A DNA stretch of 64,000 nucleotides from Mercurialis annua (Eukaryota > Streptophyta > Magnoliopsida > Malpighiales > Euphorbiaceae): the NCBI RefSeq assembly GCF_937616625.2, contig NC_065576.1, positions 7,690,501 through 7,754,500 on the forward strand, read 5' to 3'. The notes below the pieces were generated by a model, which saw nothing but the letters and a program-made list of their open reading frames with translations, did not search any database and was not told the origin of the DNA. Of this stretch, positions 1-12,132 are shown in pieces (position 1 is the stretch's first letter; each line of letters opens with the position of its first letter). Both the position numbers and the translations under genes were made by a program.

Positions 1-286
1 CGACGAAGCCGGTTCGATCTCCGGTCCGGTTTTAAAAACATTGGTTTAAACTGAAATATTTTATTATTATATTTAAGGCATGCTGTTGAATATTTCAAAT
101 GCTTAAGTTATTTATATTAGAACTGTATTATAAATTGCTAGACTTAGGTTGGAGTCTCGGTTGCCCCCGAGCAGTTTTCTGCAGGTTTAAATGTTTATTT
201 GATTTCCGCGAGGCTTGCTACGGGTTTTGGTACAACCATACTCATACCCTAGCGCCGGTCACGATTCACGAAATTGGGTCGTGACA
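1..286 (+). repeat. 3' end of an LTR, cut by the window edge
   Basis: The segment ends in the same block (CTAGCGCCGGTC, a short spacer, GGTCGTGACA) that closes the solo LTR at 7352 and, on the minus strand, the LTRs that begin at 21197, 27247 and 33294. It terminates in CA at 286. No primer-binding site follows, so it is either a 3' LTR or a solo LTR. The rest lies outside the window. The 61-aa reading frame inside it is not a gene. Confidence 0.75.
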
Positions 287-569
287 CTACCAAATCTTAG
301 ATTTACAAGAACGTGGATCTAAACCTTCGAAAAAAGCTAAAGAGTCTTGAGCGATTTAAAATCTCGGATCAAAGAGTTGCGAAAGACCTTAAAATTTATT
401 CAACCAAACTAAAATGCAAACAAACAAGCACCTTAAATAAAATTTAACGAAACAAGAAAGATAGATATATAAATAATAGTGCTATGGGCGTAGAGAAGAT
501 GATATTCTGGTTAATCAGAAAAATCGTCTTCTCCCACACTCAAAAAGATGAATAAAGAAAAAATTCTTT
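287..569. other. AT-rich intergenic DNA, no gene seen
   Basis: Flank between the LTR end and the first SINE copy. No reading frame, RNA or repeat structure could be supported. Confidence 0.5.
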
Positions 570-690
570 TGGTTTTTTTTTTCCTGAGAATTTGGGGAGG
601 AGGGAGCGCTTGTGGGAAGAATCGAACCCACAACTTAGTAATTTGCTGCTTAGCGCTTATAACATTTGAGATATAGCTCATTGGTTAAAA
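570..690 (-). repeat. tRNA-derived SINE copy A
   Basis: On the minus strand the sequence reads like a degenerate tRNA. It has an A-box-like stretch around 655-680 and a clear B box, GGTTCGATTC, around 630, followed by CCCAC, a pyrimidine-rich segment (CTCCCTCCTCCCC) and an A-run at the 3' end (about 570-580). A second, diverged copy lies at 788-903 in the same orientation, which supports a dispersed SINE rather than a functional tRNA gene. Confidence 0.6.
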
Positions 691-787
691 TAAAATTTAC
701 ACGAGGCTAGTTTTATCGTTGCATTCGCGTGTAGTGATCGAGCGCACACCCATTATCCCTTGAAGTTGATTGATAAAACCATTATTT

Positions 788-903
788 CTATTTTTTTTTA
801 TAATTGGGGAGGGAGAAACACTTGTGGGAAGATTTGAACCTACGACCTTGACAGTTTGTTGTCTAGCGCTTATATCATTTGAGCTACAGCTCGTTGGTAA
901 AAT
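788..903 (-). repeat. tRNA-derived SINE copy B
   Basis: Same order as the copy at 570-690: A-box-like TAGCTCAAATGATA, B box GGTTCAAATC, then CTCCCTCCCC and an A-rich tail read on the minus strand. The two copies share the stretch ATAAGCGCTAG/A and differ elsewhere. The cloverleaf is not intact, so this is not called as a tRNA. Confidence 0.6.
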
Positions 904-1622
904 TAATGATGAGAGCTTTACAATTCATATTTTTGTCTTTTTTATTCAAAAATCAATAAATATGACATTACTATTTCTATTAATGTTTTAGTCCTTCTAT
1001 TTGATTTTGGTGTGAGTGAACTAATTTTTTTCAAAGACATAATTAAAAAGTAAAATTTAATTTAATCCTTAAATTGATATTTGAATATATATAAATAAAA
1101 AATTTGATTATTATAAAGGTTAATAATTTTAAATATTTTTTTTCATATTTATTAACATTTTAATTTTTTTGAAAAGAACATTTTTATTTTAGTTTTTAGT
1201 TTTAAAAATTAAACAAAGTAGGAAAAATAAAAAAAATAAGAAATATTTAATATAAAAGAAGTAAAATTAAATTAACTTGATTGAACTATTGAATCTCATA
1301 AATATATAATTTATATTTTTATCTATATTAAAAATAAATTCATAATTTTTTTTTTGTTATTTCATTTGACTTAATTGACTAACACTAAAGTAAATGAAAG
1401 TTCTAAAATATTAACGGAAAAAAGTGAATGATCATATCATTTGATTTTCAAACAAAAATGATAAAAGTGTAAACTATGTCACATGTGAAAGACCTAAGAG
1501 TAATTAGCTCATTAACAAATAATAAATTTAATATTTAAATTTAATTTAATTATGCAAAATAAAATATATATTTATTTACATTTTAAAGCGCCTAAATAAT
1601 AAATTTGGCTAAGTTTATTATT
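904..1622. other. AT-rich intergenic DNA with a fold-back remnant
   Basis: Mostly A/T runs. At about 1425-1510 there is one arm (TCATTTGATTTTCAAACAAA and downstream) related to the right arm of the fold-back element at 3322-3686, so this is probably a decayed half copy. No gene is seen. Confidence 0.45.
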
Positions 1623-1929
1623 GGGTTAATGTCAAAAAAAATCACGAACTTTACACGTTTTCTCATTTTAATCACGCAGTTTAAATTTTCTCATTTTCAT
1701 GCACGAACTACCACTTTTTCTCAAAAATTCATGCACGGTGTTGATGTGGCACTCATTCATTGGTGTAAAATGACCTCCACCTCAGCAAATTGCAATGTAG
1801 TCGTGACACCTCAACACCGTGCATGAATTTGAAAAAAAGTGATAGTTCGTGCATGAAAATGAGAAAATTAAACTTCGTGATTAAAATGAGAAAACATGTA
1901 AAGTTTGTGAATTTTTATGACATTAAGCC
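1623..1929. mobile_element. Mutator-type MITE with 9-bp target duplication
   Basis: A 307-bp fold-back element. The left arm starts GGGTTAATGTC and the right arm, read in reverse complement, starts GGCTTAATGTC. The arms are complementary for roughly 130 bp with few mismatches. The element is flanked by the identical 9-mer TTTATTATT at 1614-1622 and 1930-1938, the duplication length typical of Mutator-like transposition. It has no coding capacity; the 73-aa frame at 1605-1826 is an artefact of the arms. Confidence 0.85.
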
Positions 1930-1938
1930 TTTATTATT

Positions 1939-3321
1939 TTTTAACTAGTGAAACTTTAGTCCGAGTGGCTAGACTTTCCAGTATATTTTTCAGATCCGTT
2001 CTCTGCAGCTTGTAATTTCGACGGATTTAATTAAAAATGTCCTACCTTTAATACCTAACATATAGTAAAGCTAACTATGTCGTTAAGAAAATGAACTTTT
2101 TCTAAAATAAAATAATTTTTATTTCAATACATGTGATATGGGCTTTGCAACAGCAAAGCAAAGCCATGTGGTTAATGTTTGGTCCACAATAAATTTTTAG
2201 GAGAAGTGAAGATAAGTTCAAAATGAACATAGTTTGCGAAAGAAAGAATAAAAAATAGCATCTCTATGCACAAGAAGAAGATTAAAAATTAAAAGGGTTA
2301 GAAATTTGTGTAGCTAAAGACATTGAGAGGTGCAAAATAATAAGCATGCTTAAGATGTTTAGATCTCAATTTGGATGCAAGCAAGATCAAGCATCCTAAG
2401 TTGATTTTTTTTTTTATATTTTTCAATAGTAATATTACGATAATAATATGATAATATGATGGGTTTAGTTGACGGAAGACGGATGACGTGATGAACTGAG
2501 TGTACCTAAAATTTCTTCATTTATTAACACCTTTTCCCGTTTCTTTTTATGTAATTTTGACATGTTCTTAGTTCAACCAAAAATTGAACATGTGTCCTAG
2601 TTTACAATTTTCAACACAAATTCTATCAATTCTTGTGATTTCTTGGAACATCTTTTGTCATTTTGGAATTGATAGATTGAATAAAAATTGAAAAGTTGGG
2701 GTTTTTTATTTTATTTTATTTGGTTGAAATTTATTGAGTGAGTCTTAATCAACTATGATGCAAATGAATGCATCCATATCAAATTTGATCTTATAATAAC
2801 TTATCAAATTTCTTGGATTCCAATTCCAAAGGCCATTCCTTGTTTTTTAATGTTTGAAGCAATCTTGAGTGATTAATCCATGCATTATTCATATATTTAA
2901 TCTAATGAAGTGATGATTCAGTGCTCTAAATGGTCCAACTTGTTAAACCAATGTTAATTGCTTCTATAATTCCACCTATTGAATAAATATTTTTTTGGGT
3001 TTAGTCTAAGTTTGTTGCTTACATGTTTAGAAATTCCCGTAGAATATAATGGTTTTTCTTATTTTTATCCGTTTAAAATTTAAACTAAACATAATTGTTT
3101 TTTATATCTAAAAAGCATGACATCCATGACACAACAATTAAAAAAATCTACCTTAAATATCATTTTATTATAAAAAAATAACATTTTATAAACTAAAAGA
3201 TTAATATCATATAAATTCATCAGCTACACTCATTTTTGCAATTTAATCATGATTTATAAATATTATCACATTTGTACATGAGCTACTATTTTTTGACCAA
3301 TCAATACACCGATTAAGAATC
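1939..3321. other. Intergenic DNA with one MITE-end remnant
   Basis: No gene is supported. At about 2475-2522 the minus strand reads an end related to the inverted-repeat element at 61797-62019 (AGAAATT, then CTCAGT and CACGTCATCCGT in the same order). This suggests a decayed copy of that family. The remainder is AT-rich. Confidence 0.45.
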
Positions 3322-3686
3322 GAGCAAATTACTATGAGCCCTCACATTTGATATAATTCACATTTTATTCTTTTATGTTTGAAAATTAAATGATATGATC
3401 CCTCACTTTTGTTTCCGTCAATAAAGTTAAAGGACTTAAGAGTTAATTAGTTTTTTAAATATGAGGGACGGAATCGTTGATAAAAATAAAATTGAGGGAC
3501 CAAATCGTTGAAAAAATAAAAGTGGGAGACCATATAATTTTGTTGACTTCGTTGATTAACACCAAATATGAATGAAAGGGCTAAATCGTTTACAGAAACA
3601 AAAGCGAGGGGCCATATCGTTTGATTTTCAAATAAAAAGAACTAAACTGTGAATTATAACAAATGTGATCATAGTAATTGGCTCTT
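3322..3686. mobile_element. Fold-back MITE (365 bp)
   Basis: The left arm (from GAGCAAATTACTATGAGCC) and the reverse complement of the right arm (AAGAGCCAATTACTATGATC) align over about 90 bp with scattered mismatches and indels, including the shared TTGAAAAT and GATATG blocks. The ends are imprecise and no target duplication could be fixed. It is an inverted-repeat, non-coding element of unknown superfamily. Related half copies lie near 1425-1510 and 53930-54240. Confidence 0.65.
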
Positions 3687-3734
3687 AAAAATTTGTTCAA
3701 AATAGTTGAACTGAAAGCCATAAATTATTACTAT

Positions 3735-4323
3735 TAGTTACGCCAGTAAAACATCAAAAAACATGATTTTAGATTATTTAAAACTAAATTTACAAACTTT
3801 ATATACTTTTGTAATTTAATCACGAATTTTATATTTTTTTTATTTAATCACATTCGAAATCATACCATTTTATGATATTTATAAAGTTAAATGGTTAAAT
3901 TTATGGTTTAAATCTATATATATTTTAGACATTAAGAAATTTAAATCGATTTAAAATGATACTTATATAGATTAATATGTTGTTTTCATCAATAAGTGAT
4001 TTTTTTTCATATGTGTATGTTGTGAGTATTGTTTATTTAATTTATCTTAATTGTGCAATATAGTTTGTTTAAAATTAAAATAAATTAAAATATCAAATAA
4101 TTTAAATTTAAATTGATTCGATCTAACAAAAATTAAATTTGCTTTGATTTAAATTTCTTAATATCTAAAAATATATTGACTTAAATAATAAAATAATAAT
4201 TTAATTTTACAAATATTATAAATGATATGATGTCAAGTGTGATTAAATTGTAAAAACGTATACAATTTGTGAATTCTATGTAAATGATCCAAAACGGTAG
4301 GTTTTTATGTGTTATTAACGTGG
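3735..4323. mobile_element. Possible degenerate inverted-repeat element
   Basis: The left end (GTTACGCCAGTAAAACATCA) and the reverse complement of the right end (CCACGTTAATAACACATAA) align loosely, and both continue into ACAA-rich stretches ending in TAATTTAATCAC. The match is patchy, so both the ends and the element class are uncertain. It directly precedes the solo LTR. Confidence 0.4.
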
Positions 4324-4797
4324 CCAATAATATTAACTTTCAGCTTTCACGTCAACAATTTTCACTGGATTTTAAATTGATATATCAATTTTGTCAAAAA
4401 AAATAGTAGTTAGTATATAAATATGGCAACTTTTGTATAAATCGCGATCAAATTGTAAAGTTAATGTAATACCCCGTATTCCTATGAGTCACGTGTAAAG
4501 ATTTTATTAGCCGGGAATATATAAATTAAATTTAAGCGTAAATTTAATTTATAAATATCTCTAAACGTATATCGTAATAATGAGAGTTTAAAAATTAAAT
4601 CGGGGATTTAAATTTTAACAAAGGGATATGAACGGGGCTAATAAACGGAAAATACGACTTGGCATCGTATATGAAAATATATTGATAATTAACATATCAA
4701 TATACCTCTTTAAATGAAGAGTTTAAAATTTCGGACAAAACCCCGAAATTAAAATGTCGAAACTCGAAAAACTCGACGAGTTATGAATGAATATAAG

Positions 4798-4798
<1 letters not shown>

Positions 4799-4835
<37 letters not shown>
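4799..4835. repeat. (TA)n microsatellite in the solo LTR
   Basis: About 18 TA units without interruption, inside the upstream part of the LTR. Confidence 0.9.
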
Positions 4836-4838
<3 letters not shown>

Positions 4839-5314
4839 GTAGAAGAAAGAAATTGGTGGAGGTGAGGGGGCGGCAAGTAAAGGAGAAAGGGATAATTTAA
4901 TCCCTAAACTTTTACTTCAATTAGTTTTCAGTTATTTAACTAATTAAGTATTAATCGTAAGTTCAAATTGAAATAAAATAATTTATAAGTCCCGAGCGAA
5001 TAATTTTGGTGTTAATATTTGCGAAATAATTTGACGAAGCTGCCGTCAAATTTTTATGGAATTTCATAGTAATTTTAATTAAGTGGGACTGATTTGGACC
5101 TAATAAATCTTCCGGAATTATTAAAACATAAAATATACGTCGGATGCGAATAAAAATTATATTTTTATTTGTTTTATATTTTATTGGATTTTTGGGTAAA
5201 ATTTCGTAAATTTTGGAATTAGTCTCCGTTTGGACTACGGACGATTAATTAAAATCAGAGTTAAAGTGCATGATTGAGCTAGTATCAAATGGTACTTTAA
5301 CCAAATCATTTCTC

Positions 5315-5322
5315 TATAAATA
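5315..5322 (+). promoter_or_regulatory. LTR TATA box
   Basis: TATAAATA within CTCTATAAATAGAGG is a strong plant TATA box in the orientation of the LTR, 850 bp from its start. It probably marks the U3/R boundary region of the former retrotransposon promoter. Confidence 0.65.
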
Positions 5323-5330
5323 GAGGGGAA

Positions 5331-5351
5331 GGGGGGGGGGGGGGGGGGGGG
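5331..5351 (+). repeat. Run of 21 guanines
   Basis: An uninterrupted G21 homopolymer starts 9 bp after the TATA box of the solo LTR. Its length may be inaccurate in the assembly. Confidence 0.85.
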
Positions 5352-7357
5352 CTCAGAGGCTCACCTCAGTTTCATAACTGAGGTGCTCACTAGTTATAGC
5401 AAGCGGGCCGACGCGACGCAATCCATCTGGCGATTCCGATTCCGATTCTTCAACGAATCCAGTAGTAATCGAGGTATTAATCTCGTATACGATGCTTATT
5501 TCGATATATAATTATTATATATTCGATATTAAACGGTAAACGTATCGAATCGATCGTGTGCGTATCGATTCAACGTTTTAATTATAAAATCGAATTGGAT
5601 TGTGTAGTAGAGTGTTGAATTAATGTTTCTGGATGCTTCAGAGTGTCGGAAATAGATCAGTGTGACCTGGAATCAAAGATTTTGGGGCTGTCCGTACTGT
5701 GCGGGCGCACAGCCCTACTGTGTGGACGCACAATAGGCTAGTGGGGGAAAATGATTTGGGGTTTCGCCCTAACTCGGTTCGGTTCGATCTGGTTAGTTCT
5801 AATCAATCCGAAAAGAATACAAGTGGACTATTAAAATTTGAACTAGGACGTTTAAAAGGTTTAAAAGAACCTAGACGTTTGAGGATAGTCGGGTTATTAA
5901 AACGATGTGATGTTTTAATAAAACCCTATATTAATCAATGTGATTAATGTCAAAAGGACTATAAGTCTATACCAAGAATGGTATTATATATTGAACGAGA
6001 AGTTCAATATTGAAATTAGTTTATGTGTTTGTTTATACAGTCGTCTACAAACATTAGTTGTTTGAGTCTATCGTTTATACGATAGGACTAGAGTTAGAAA
6101 TTTAATGTCTAATATTATTTTGACATTTGAATTTTAATTAGATCCGACGAGTAGTCGATCTAGCGAGTCAAACACCAACGTGTTTGACTGAAGAGCTCGC
6201 TTGAAGCTTGCGTTTTGTAAAAAAATGGAGATGACAGTATTGTGAGTTTTACTCTGTGGTTTTTACTTTTGAATATTTATATATAAACTGTTTTAAATAA
6301 CAAATCGTACTAGTATAACATAACCATGGAAGATCCATTGGAACAAACTTCCTATTGGTTGTCAATAGGACTGTGTGATCACCAGTAGTACGTTAGAAAC
6401 GAGACTGTGTCTGACATAGAGGTCAGTTAATGTCATTGGGTGTTGGAAGTGCTAGCGACTCTGATTTAACAGTCTAAGACGGCAGTAACGATTACGGTCA
6501 CAGGAAATATTGTGATGGCAGTTTCACGGTTACGGTCCAGACACCCGATTTAGACGGCAATGATTCAGTTCACGGTCTAATGCTCATATTGTGTAGGTTG
6601 AGACCCATACAATTGTGTACCTTGTAGGGTTTCATCTGGATCAAGTAATTGGTAATATTTTTGATATGTAAAAATGCTTTATATATATGCGATTTAAATA
6701 TTCAATTGTAAATATGTGAACTCACTCAGAAATATTTATATTTCTGATCCTCCCCAATGTTTACCTTTCAGGTAATCAAGTACGAGGTCGGACTTCCATA
6801 ATAATTCCGGAAGTCGTCAGTCATACCTCTAGAACTGCAAGTAGTCGGGTATTGGGAAGTCTGTCTTTTAATTTACAGCAGTTCAACTTATTTTGATATA
6901 CTCTGATTTGAACTACTATATATGTATATGATCGAAAAGCTGCGTGTTTTCTAAAATACTGTGACCACTTGTTTGAAAGATACATTGTTTTCATGATTTT
7001 AGCATTTTAGGATTGTATTGGAAATAGAGCAAGTACGTCATATGAGATTGATGTTTGCGCTCTGATTTCTTGAAATACAATCAGGGTTTTACGAACCTAG
7101 TTTTTCAGAAATGTGTTTTCATTAAACGAGAAAAGGTTTTAACGATACTTTCTGAAAACAGATCATATGTGATATATAATTACGATCGCGTTTTTAATAA
7201 AAGTGTTGAAGTATTTCTGCAACGAGGTTGCAAATCTTTTTATGTTGTAAAACGCGAAAAATTTATAAAGATTTTTAGGCTTGCTACGGGTGTCAGAGCA
7301 ACCATTTCCATTCCCTAGCGCCGGTCGCGATCCATAAATTTGGATCGTGACAGTTGA

Positions 7358-9717
7358 TGACTTTATATCATAACATAAACGATATACTATGTTGGAACTT
7401 TTTTCCACATAAGAGCTATTGTCAAATTGTTATTTGGAGCATCTATAATGATACTCTTTTATAATAAATAAAATTTAAATTTATTTAACTACATAAGAAA
7501 GAATAAATAAAAGTTTAATGTCTTTAACTACATAAGAATAAATAAAAGTTTAACGTCTTTAATTAAAGAAAAATGTTGTATTTTATTAATATATTACTTT
7601 TTGAAAAATACATTGCATTAAAAACAAAATCAAATACATTTAATATAAATCAAGTGATAAAGAGTAACAAATTATAATTGAAAATATACCATTTAATCTA
7701 TTATGATGTAAAATAAAATTAAAAAGCTAACGATAAAATTTTGATGATGTAAATAAACTGAAAAAATTTGTTTATGAAATTTAGACCATTATTTGCAATC
7801 CTTAAATGTTTTATTTTATCATTTATGAACTTTCTTAATTAAATTTCAAAAATCTTGATCAAGAAAATAATTCAAACATGTAAAAGCTTAAAAGCAACTC
7901 TAAACATCTTGATCAACCAATAAATTACATATATAAGTAAAAAAAATCAATAGCCAAGAAAAAAATTCTTAAAGTCTGAAAGAATGGTAAACTTTAAATT
8001 TTAAATCCCTAAATTTTGAATTCACTACTCAAAACAATATAAGAAACATTTGTACAAATATTTTTAGAAAAATAGAAGACGGCTTTTAAAACAGAGAAAG
8101 AGATACAGAAAAAATAATATAAATAACTTTAGTGATAAGGAGTTTTTTTTTTATCAAAATAAAAAGAGCTAGCACACATAATTGTCCATGTTTTTACATT
8201 TATCATCGAATTAATAACACTTCTTGAATTATACTCCCTCCGTCCTACAAAGATAGGCTGTTCGGACAAACACGAGAATTAAGAAAAATATAGTTAGATT
8301 AATGAAAATTAGTTTATTTATATACTTTTCTATTTTTAGTCTAATCTCGAGCTTCTACCTTCTTCGTTCTTCAATTCCTTCTTCTTACTTTTTGTGTAGT
8401 CTAAAATGTATTGTATAGTCTCAAATGTTCAATATCCAGCACTTTATCTCCTTCCCTCTTGGTTGTTAGAGAAAAATAAGGATCAATCTTAACAACATAA
8501 GAGATTAGATAAAACTTAAACTTTTAAACTAGATTTGACTTGACACATTTCGTATTTCAGTTTGTAACAAAAATTTGAATTGGAAAACGATAGAATCTGA
8601 GCTAACTTCTTTCATAAGAGTTGTAACCTTTGAGTCCTATAATTGTGGACTTTAGAATCGGGTCATTTCGACATCTGTAGCTCCGGTTATGGTCCAAATA
8701 CTGAGGTGAGATCCAACATATCTGAATTTACGAAATAAATCCCAAGGTTTCTACATTAAAGCAAAAGAAGTAAACTAAAAGATAAAAGATAAAAATCCAC
8801 ATAAATAAAGTACTAAATAACTGAAAATATAAACTAACTAATCTAAAATTTATACTAATTAACCTCTAAATAAGTGTTTCAAAAACACTTATCAATAAAT
8901 GACTGAAAAATACCTACACATACAACTGAATTTGAATTCAAATATTCTCCTCAAACTCAACACTGACTTAACCATCAAAGAGCTAATCGGACAACCACCG
9001 TCCAGTTAACCATATATCTTGTTTTGCACGTCCATATTGTCGTGAAACTCACTAATTTATTAGTTTCTTTTTTGAGGAACACTAATCTATTAGTTAGAAT
9101 TATGACATCGTTCGATTTGATAATTTTTAAAATTGATGAATATAAAAATAAGAGTTAATTCTATATAAAATTACCACCTTTACACGTTTTTTCATTTTAA
9201 TCACGTCCTTTAAAAAGTGTCAAATAGAAATCACCGCCTTTCATTTCTTTTTGCAAATCTATCATGAATGTGAAAATTCGATATAATTTTGTTGACTCGA
9301 CAATTGAAATCAACAAAAAAATAAATAAGAGAAAGGTAATTTTTATATTTTTTTATGAATAAATATTTTTGTGTTTATTAGGACATTAGTAAGATTCTAG
9401 TTGTCAATTTTGACAAAATGGGTCTATAACCACATAAACACCTACATAGATATTGGCTATAAACCAAACAAAATAATAGCCCACTTTCATCACTAACAAA
9501 ATCATGATTTTGATGAAAAATAAATTAAAACTTTGAATAGACCACACTAAGAAATTGTAGAAGTGCTTGATATAAACTCATTCTCTAGGTACCAAAATGG
9601 CATTAAACTGCGAAGATATAAATATACAAAACTCCACTAAACCCCTCAAAAATTGAAATATTTAGCTTTTCATATAATTGCAGAAATTAAATTTATTACT
9701 ACACTAATTTACTTATT
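7358..9717. other. AT-rich intergenic DNA, no gene seen
   Basis: Contains one end typical of Stowaway-like MITEs (CTCCCTCCGTCC at about 8234-8245) with no convincing partner end, and at about 9165-9250 one arm resembling the MITE at 1623-1929 (TTTACACG, then TTTTAATCACG). Short complementary segments occur at 8872-8893. No reading frame with plant protein character is present. Confidence 0.5.
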
Positions 9718-9832
9718 ATATGTATGTGTGTATATATACATATATATATATATATATAAAATAAATAAATATATATATATATATATATATTTATTATATA
9801 TATATATATGTATATATATATATAATAAATAA
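9718..9832. repeat. Compound AT microsatellite
   Basis: Alternating TA/AT tracts interrupted by TG and AAATAAA, with several stretches longer than 15 bp. Confidence 0.85.
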
Positions 9833-10330
9833 TTATATTTAATTTAATAGTGTTAGTATTTTCAAATTGAGTACTAATAGAGGATAATATAAAAAAATCA
9901 AAATTTTTTTTTCATCTCATTTTAGAAGGGATATTTTATATTTCTAAATGTTTCATTTCTATTTTAGATTAATTTTAATAGTTTACACTTTCCTTTAAAT
10001 ATATTACTATTATCTTAAATATAATTTTGCCAAAGAAAAACCATTGATAATGATATTGAAAAAGTAAAAGTAAATTAATATATAATTTAAAACGTGTACA
10101 AAATAAAATACAACAACTCTTCTAAAATATAATCGACCAAGGTGATAATTGTTTTAAAATATTTTAAAAAACATTCTTAGAATTGAAAAATTATGATATA
10201 AAAACCTTGATTTTTTTATAAAATTTATATATTTATTTATCGTAAAGAATTTTGATTTATTGAGCTAATTACACAAGATTATAATATCCAATTACACATG
10301 ATGTTAATAAATAACCGGTAGTAATTTCAA

Positions 10331-10535
10331 GGCGCATGTGAGTTGGTAAGGCGTTCCCTTGGTTTAAACGAGGTCGCGGATTCGAACTGTACTCATGTAT
10401 GCAACCGTTTAAAACTCGGGGCTAGAGTTTTCCCTTCCGTAAGCGACCTACCTGACTCGAGTGAAATTAGTTTGAATATGGTGCCGTTTCATAGTTGGAA
10501 ACCGTTCAGGACACTTCATGAAATTATTAAAAAAA
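10331..10535 (+). repeat. tRNA-derived SINE (family with the 18320 copy)
   Basis: A-box-like TGAGTTGGTAAGG is followed after about 35 bp by the B box GGATTCGAACTG, then a non-tRNA body and an A-run at about 10528-10535. The body blocks (CTCATGTATGCAACCGTTTAAAA, then CGACCTACCTGACTCGAGTG and CATAGTTGGAAACCGTTCA) recur in the same order at 18320-18535. This shows a dispersed SINE family. The 110-aa frame at 10343-10675 reads through the SINE and is not a gene. Confidence 0.75.
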
Positions 10536-12132
10536 AACGGCAGCAAGAATCATTGATTAAATTTATTTATTCTTCCTCAATCTACTTTATTCATATGATT
10601 AAATTAAAAATAAATATAATAAAAATTGCCAATTCAAACGAAATATTTAAAAACAACTTTGTATACGATAAATGAAGTAAATTATTGATAATATATATTT
10701 ATAAGTATAATTAAGGCGACATATATTCCGATTTAATGGCGCAAAAAATGATAAATTTTATATTAATTAGCATCTCTGATTAGTTAATGCTTATTAAAAA
10801 AACATTGTAAACTGATTTAAGATTTTCACTTAATCCATCTTCACTAAAAAAATAAAGTACACACTTTATGTTAGTTCTTTTCATTATTACATTTGCAATA
10901 CTTAATCCCTTCTAATGACATCACTGCTTAAAATTAGTTAAAGTATTTGGCATGTTTGTTCAAACAATTCATGGCTGGTTGCTGACTAACATTATTTAGA
11001 TGGGAGAGCTTTTTTGTTCTTGAGTTACGTTTCTAATTAAACGAAATTAAGAAGAAAAAAAACTAATTAAGAAAAATATTTTTTGAAAAAATTATGATGC
11101 TATAAATATTAAATTTGACTTTAATTCTTTAGATTTAATAAAAACAAGATATAATATCTTCATTAAATTTTAAATTTGAATCTACACTCTCAAGATAGAA
11201 ATGTGACAACTATTTGTCAATTTTTTATAATTAATTATAAAATATTTTTTAAATGAAATTATATTTTTATATAGCATTCATATATGACAAACATAAATAA
11301 ATATATGTATTATTATAATTTTTTATATAAAATAAAACTTTCATGGTAATTTGTTAATAAAATTTTAAATATCTTGATTTCTAATAAGAAATAAAGCAAA
11401 CAATTGATTTCATAAAAAAAAACAATTGATAGTTTTTTTTAGATAAATTTGTTACTCAATTAGTCAATTCTGTTTAAATAATAATATCCTTATTATTCAA
11501 AAATCCTATAGAAAAAAAGAGCAAAATGACTGTAAATAATATTTTATTTAAAGATTCATACTAGTATTTTTTTTACACATACAATGAATTATAATTAATT
11601 CTCTTAACCAACAATAGAATGTCATATAGTGAAATTCATATTTCTATAAGTACTTAATTATTCAATTCAAATTAGAAAACAAAGTGATAGAAAATAAAAT
11701 TTATTTTCATTAATTAAATTCCTAATTTTGTTTATAAGAAATTAAGAGAAAACAGTGGTAAAAAAGTTGTTGTAATGGAACATCATCTTCAATATTTCCA
11801 TTTTGGTTAAGATAAACAAATTTGGTAAATCTCATTTCTTTTTCAATTCAGTTCTTTTCTCTCTATCTTCAAAAAAACAAAACAAAAATCTCAAATTTTT
11901 CTCTCTGTTTCACTGTTTTACCCTAAAAAAATTGTACAACACATCATTTTTCTACATAAAGCTCCCATCTTTACACTACCCTCTTCCTCAGCCCCCACAC
12001 CCAATTTTCTCTTATCTCTCACTAAACAAATGAAATAAAAAAGACCATTTCTTTACAATTCCATTGATGATACAAAGTTTATGAGATTTTCTTGGGGTTT
12101 AAATGATGAGGGATTGAAATAAAACCAAAAAA
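10536..12132. other. Cyclin gene upstream region and AT-rich intergenic DNA
   Basis: AT-rich to about 11750. The last 300 bp before the cyclin start codon become pyrimidine-rich (repeated TTTCTCTC and TCTTC runs at 11840-12020), which looks like a 5' leader. No single TATA box or transcription start could be chosen with confidence. The small frame at 11803-12033 lies in this leader and is not called. Confidence 0.5.

Larger units (their letters stand above)
4465..7352 (+). mobile_element. Solo LTR, about 2.9 kb, Ty3-like
   Basis: Begins TGTAATACCCCG and ends GGATCGTGACA, i.e. TG...CA termini. The same end blocks occur in the minus-strand LTRs of the 21-37 kb array, which have a tRNA-iMet-type PBS and a polypurine tract. 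Flanking 5-mers are GTTAA (4460-4464) and GTTGA (7353-7357), a target duplication with one difference. Neither PBS nor internal DNA follows, so this is a solo LTR left by recombination. It contains a TATA box at 5315-5322, a 21-G run, and a (TA)n tract near 4799-4835. Reading frames inside it (for example 5699-5947 and 7055-7318) are not credible genes. Confidence 0.82.

Noticed and set aside
788..903. tRNA gene candidate on the minus strand
   Set aside because: A and B boxes are present but the acceptor and anticodon stems do not pair. The extended body and A-run mark it as a SINE.
5699..5947. 82-aa frame in the solo LTR
   Set aside because: It lies wholly inside a non-coding LTR and has no counterpart in the related LTRs.
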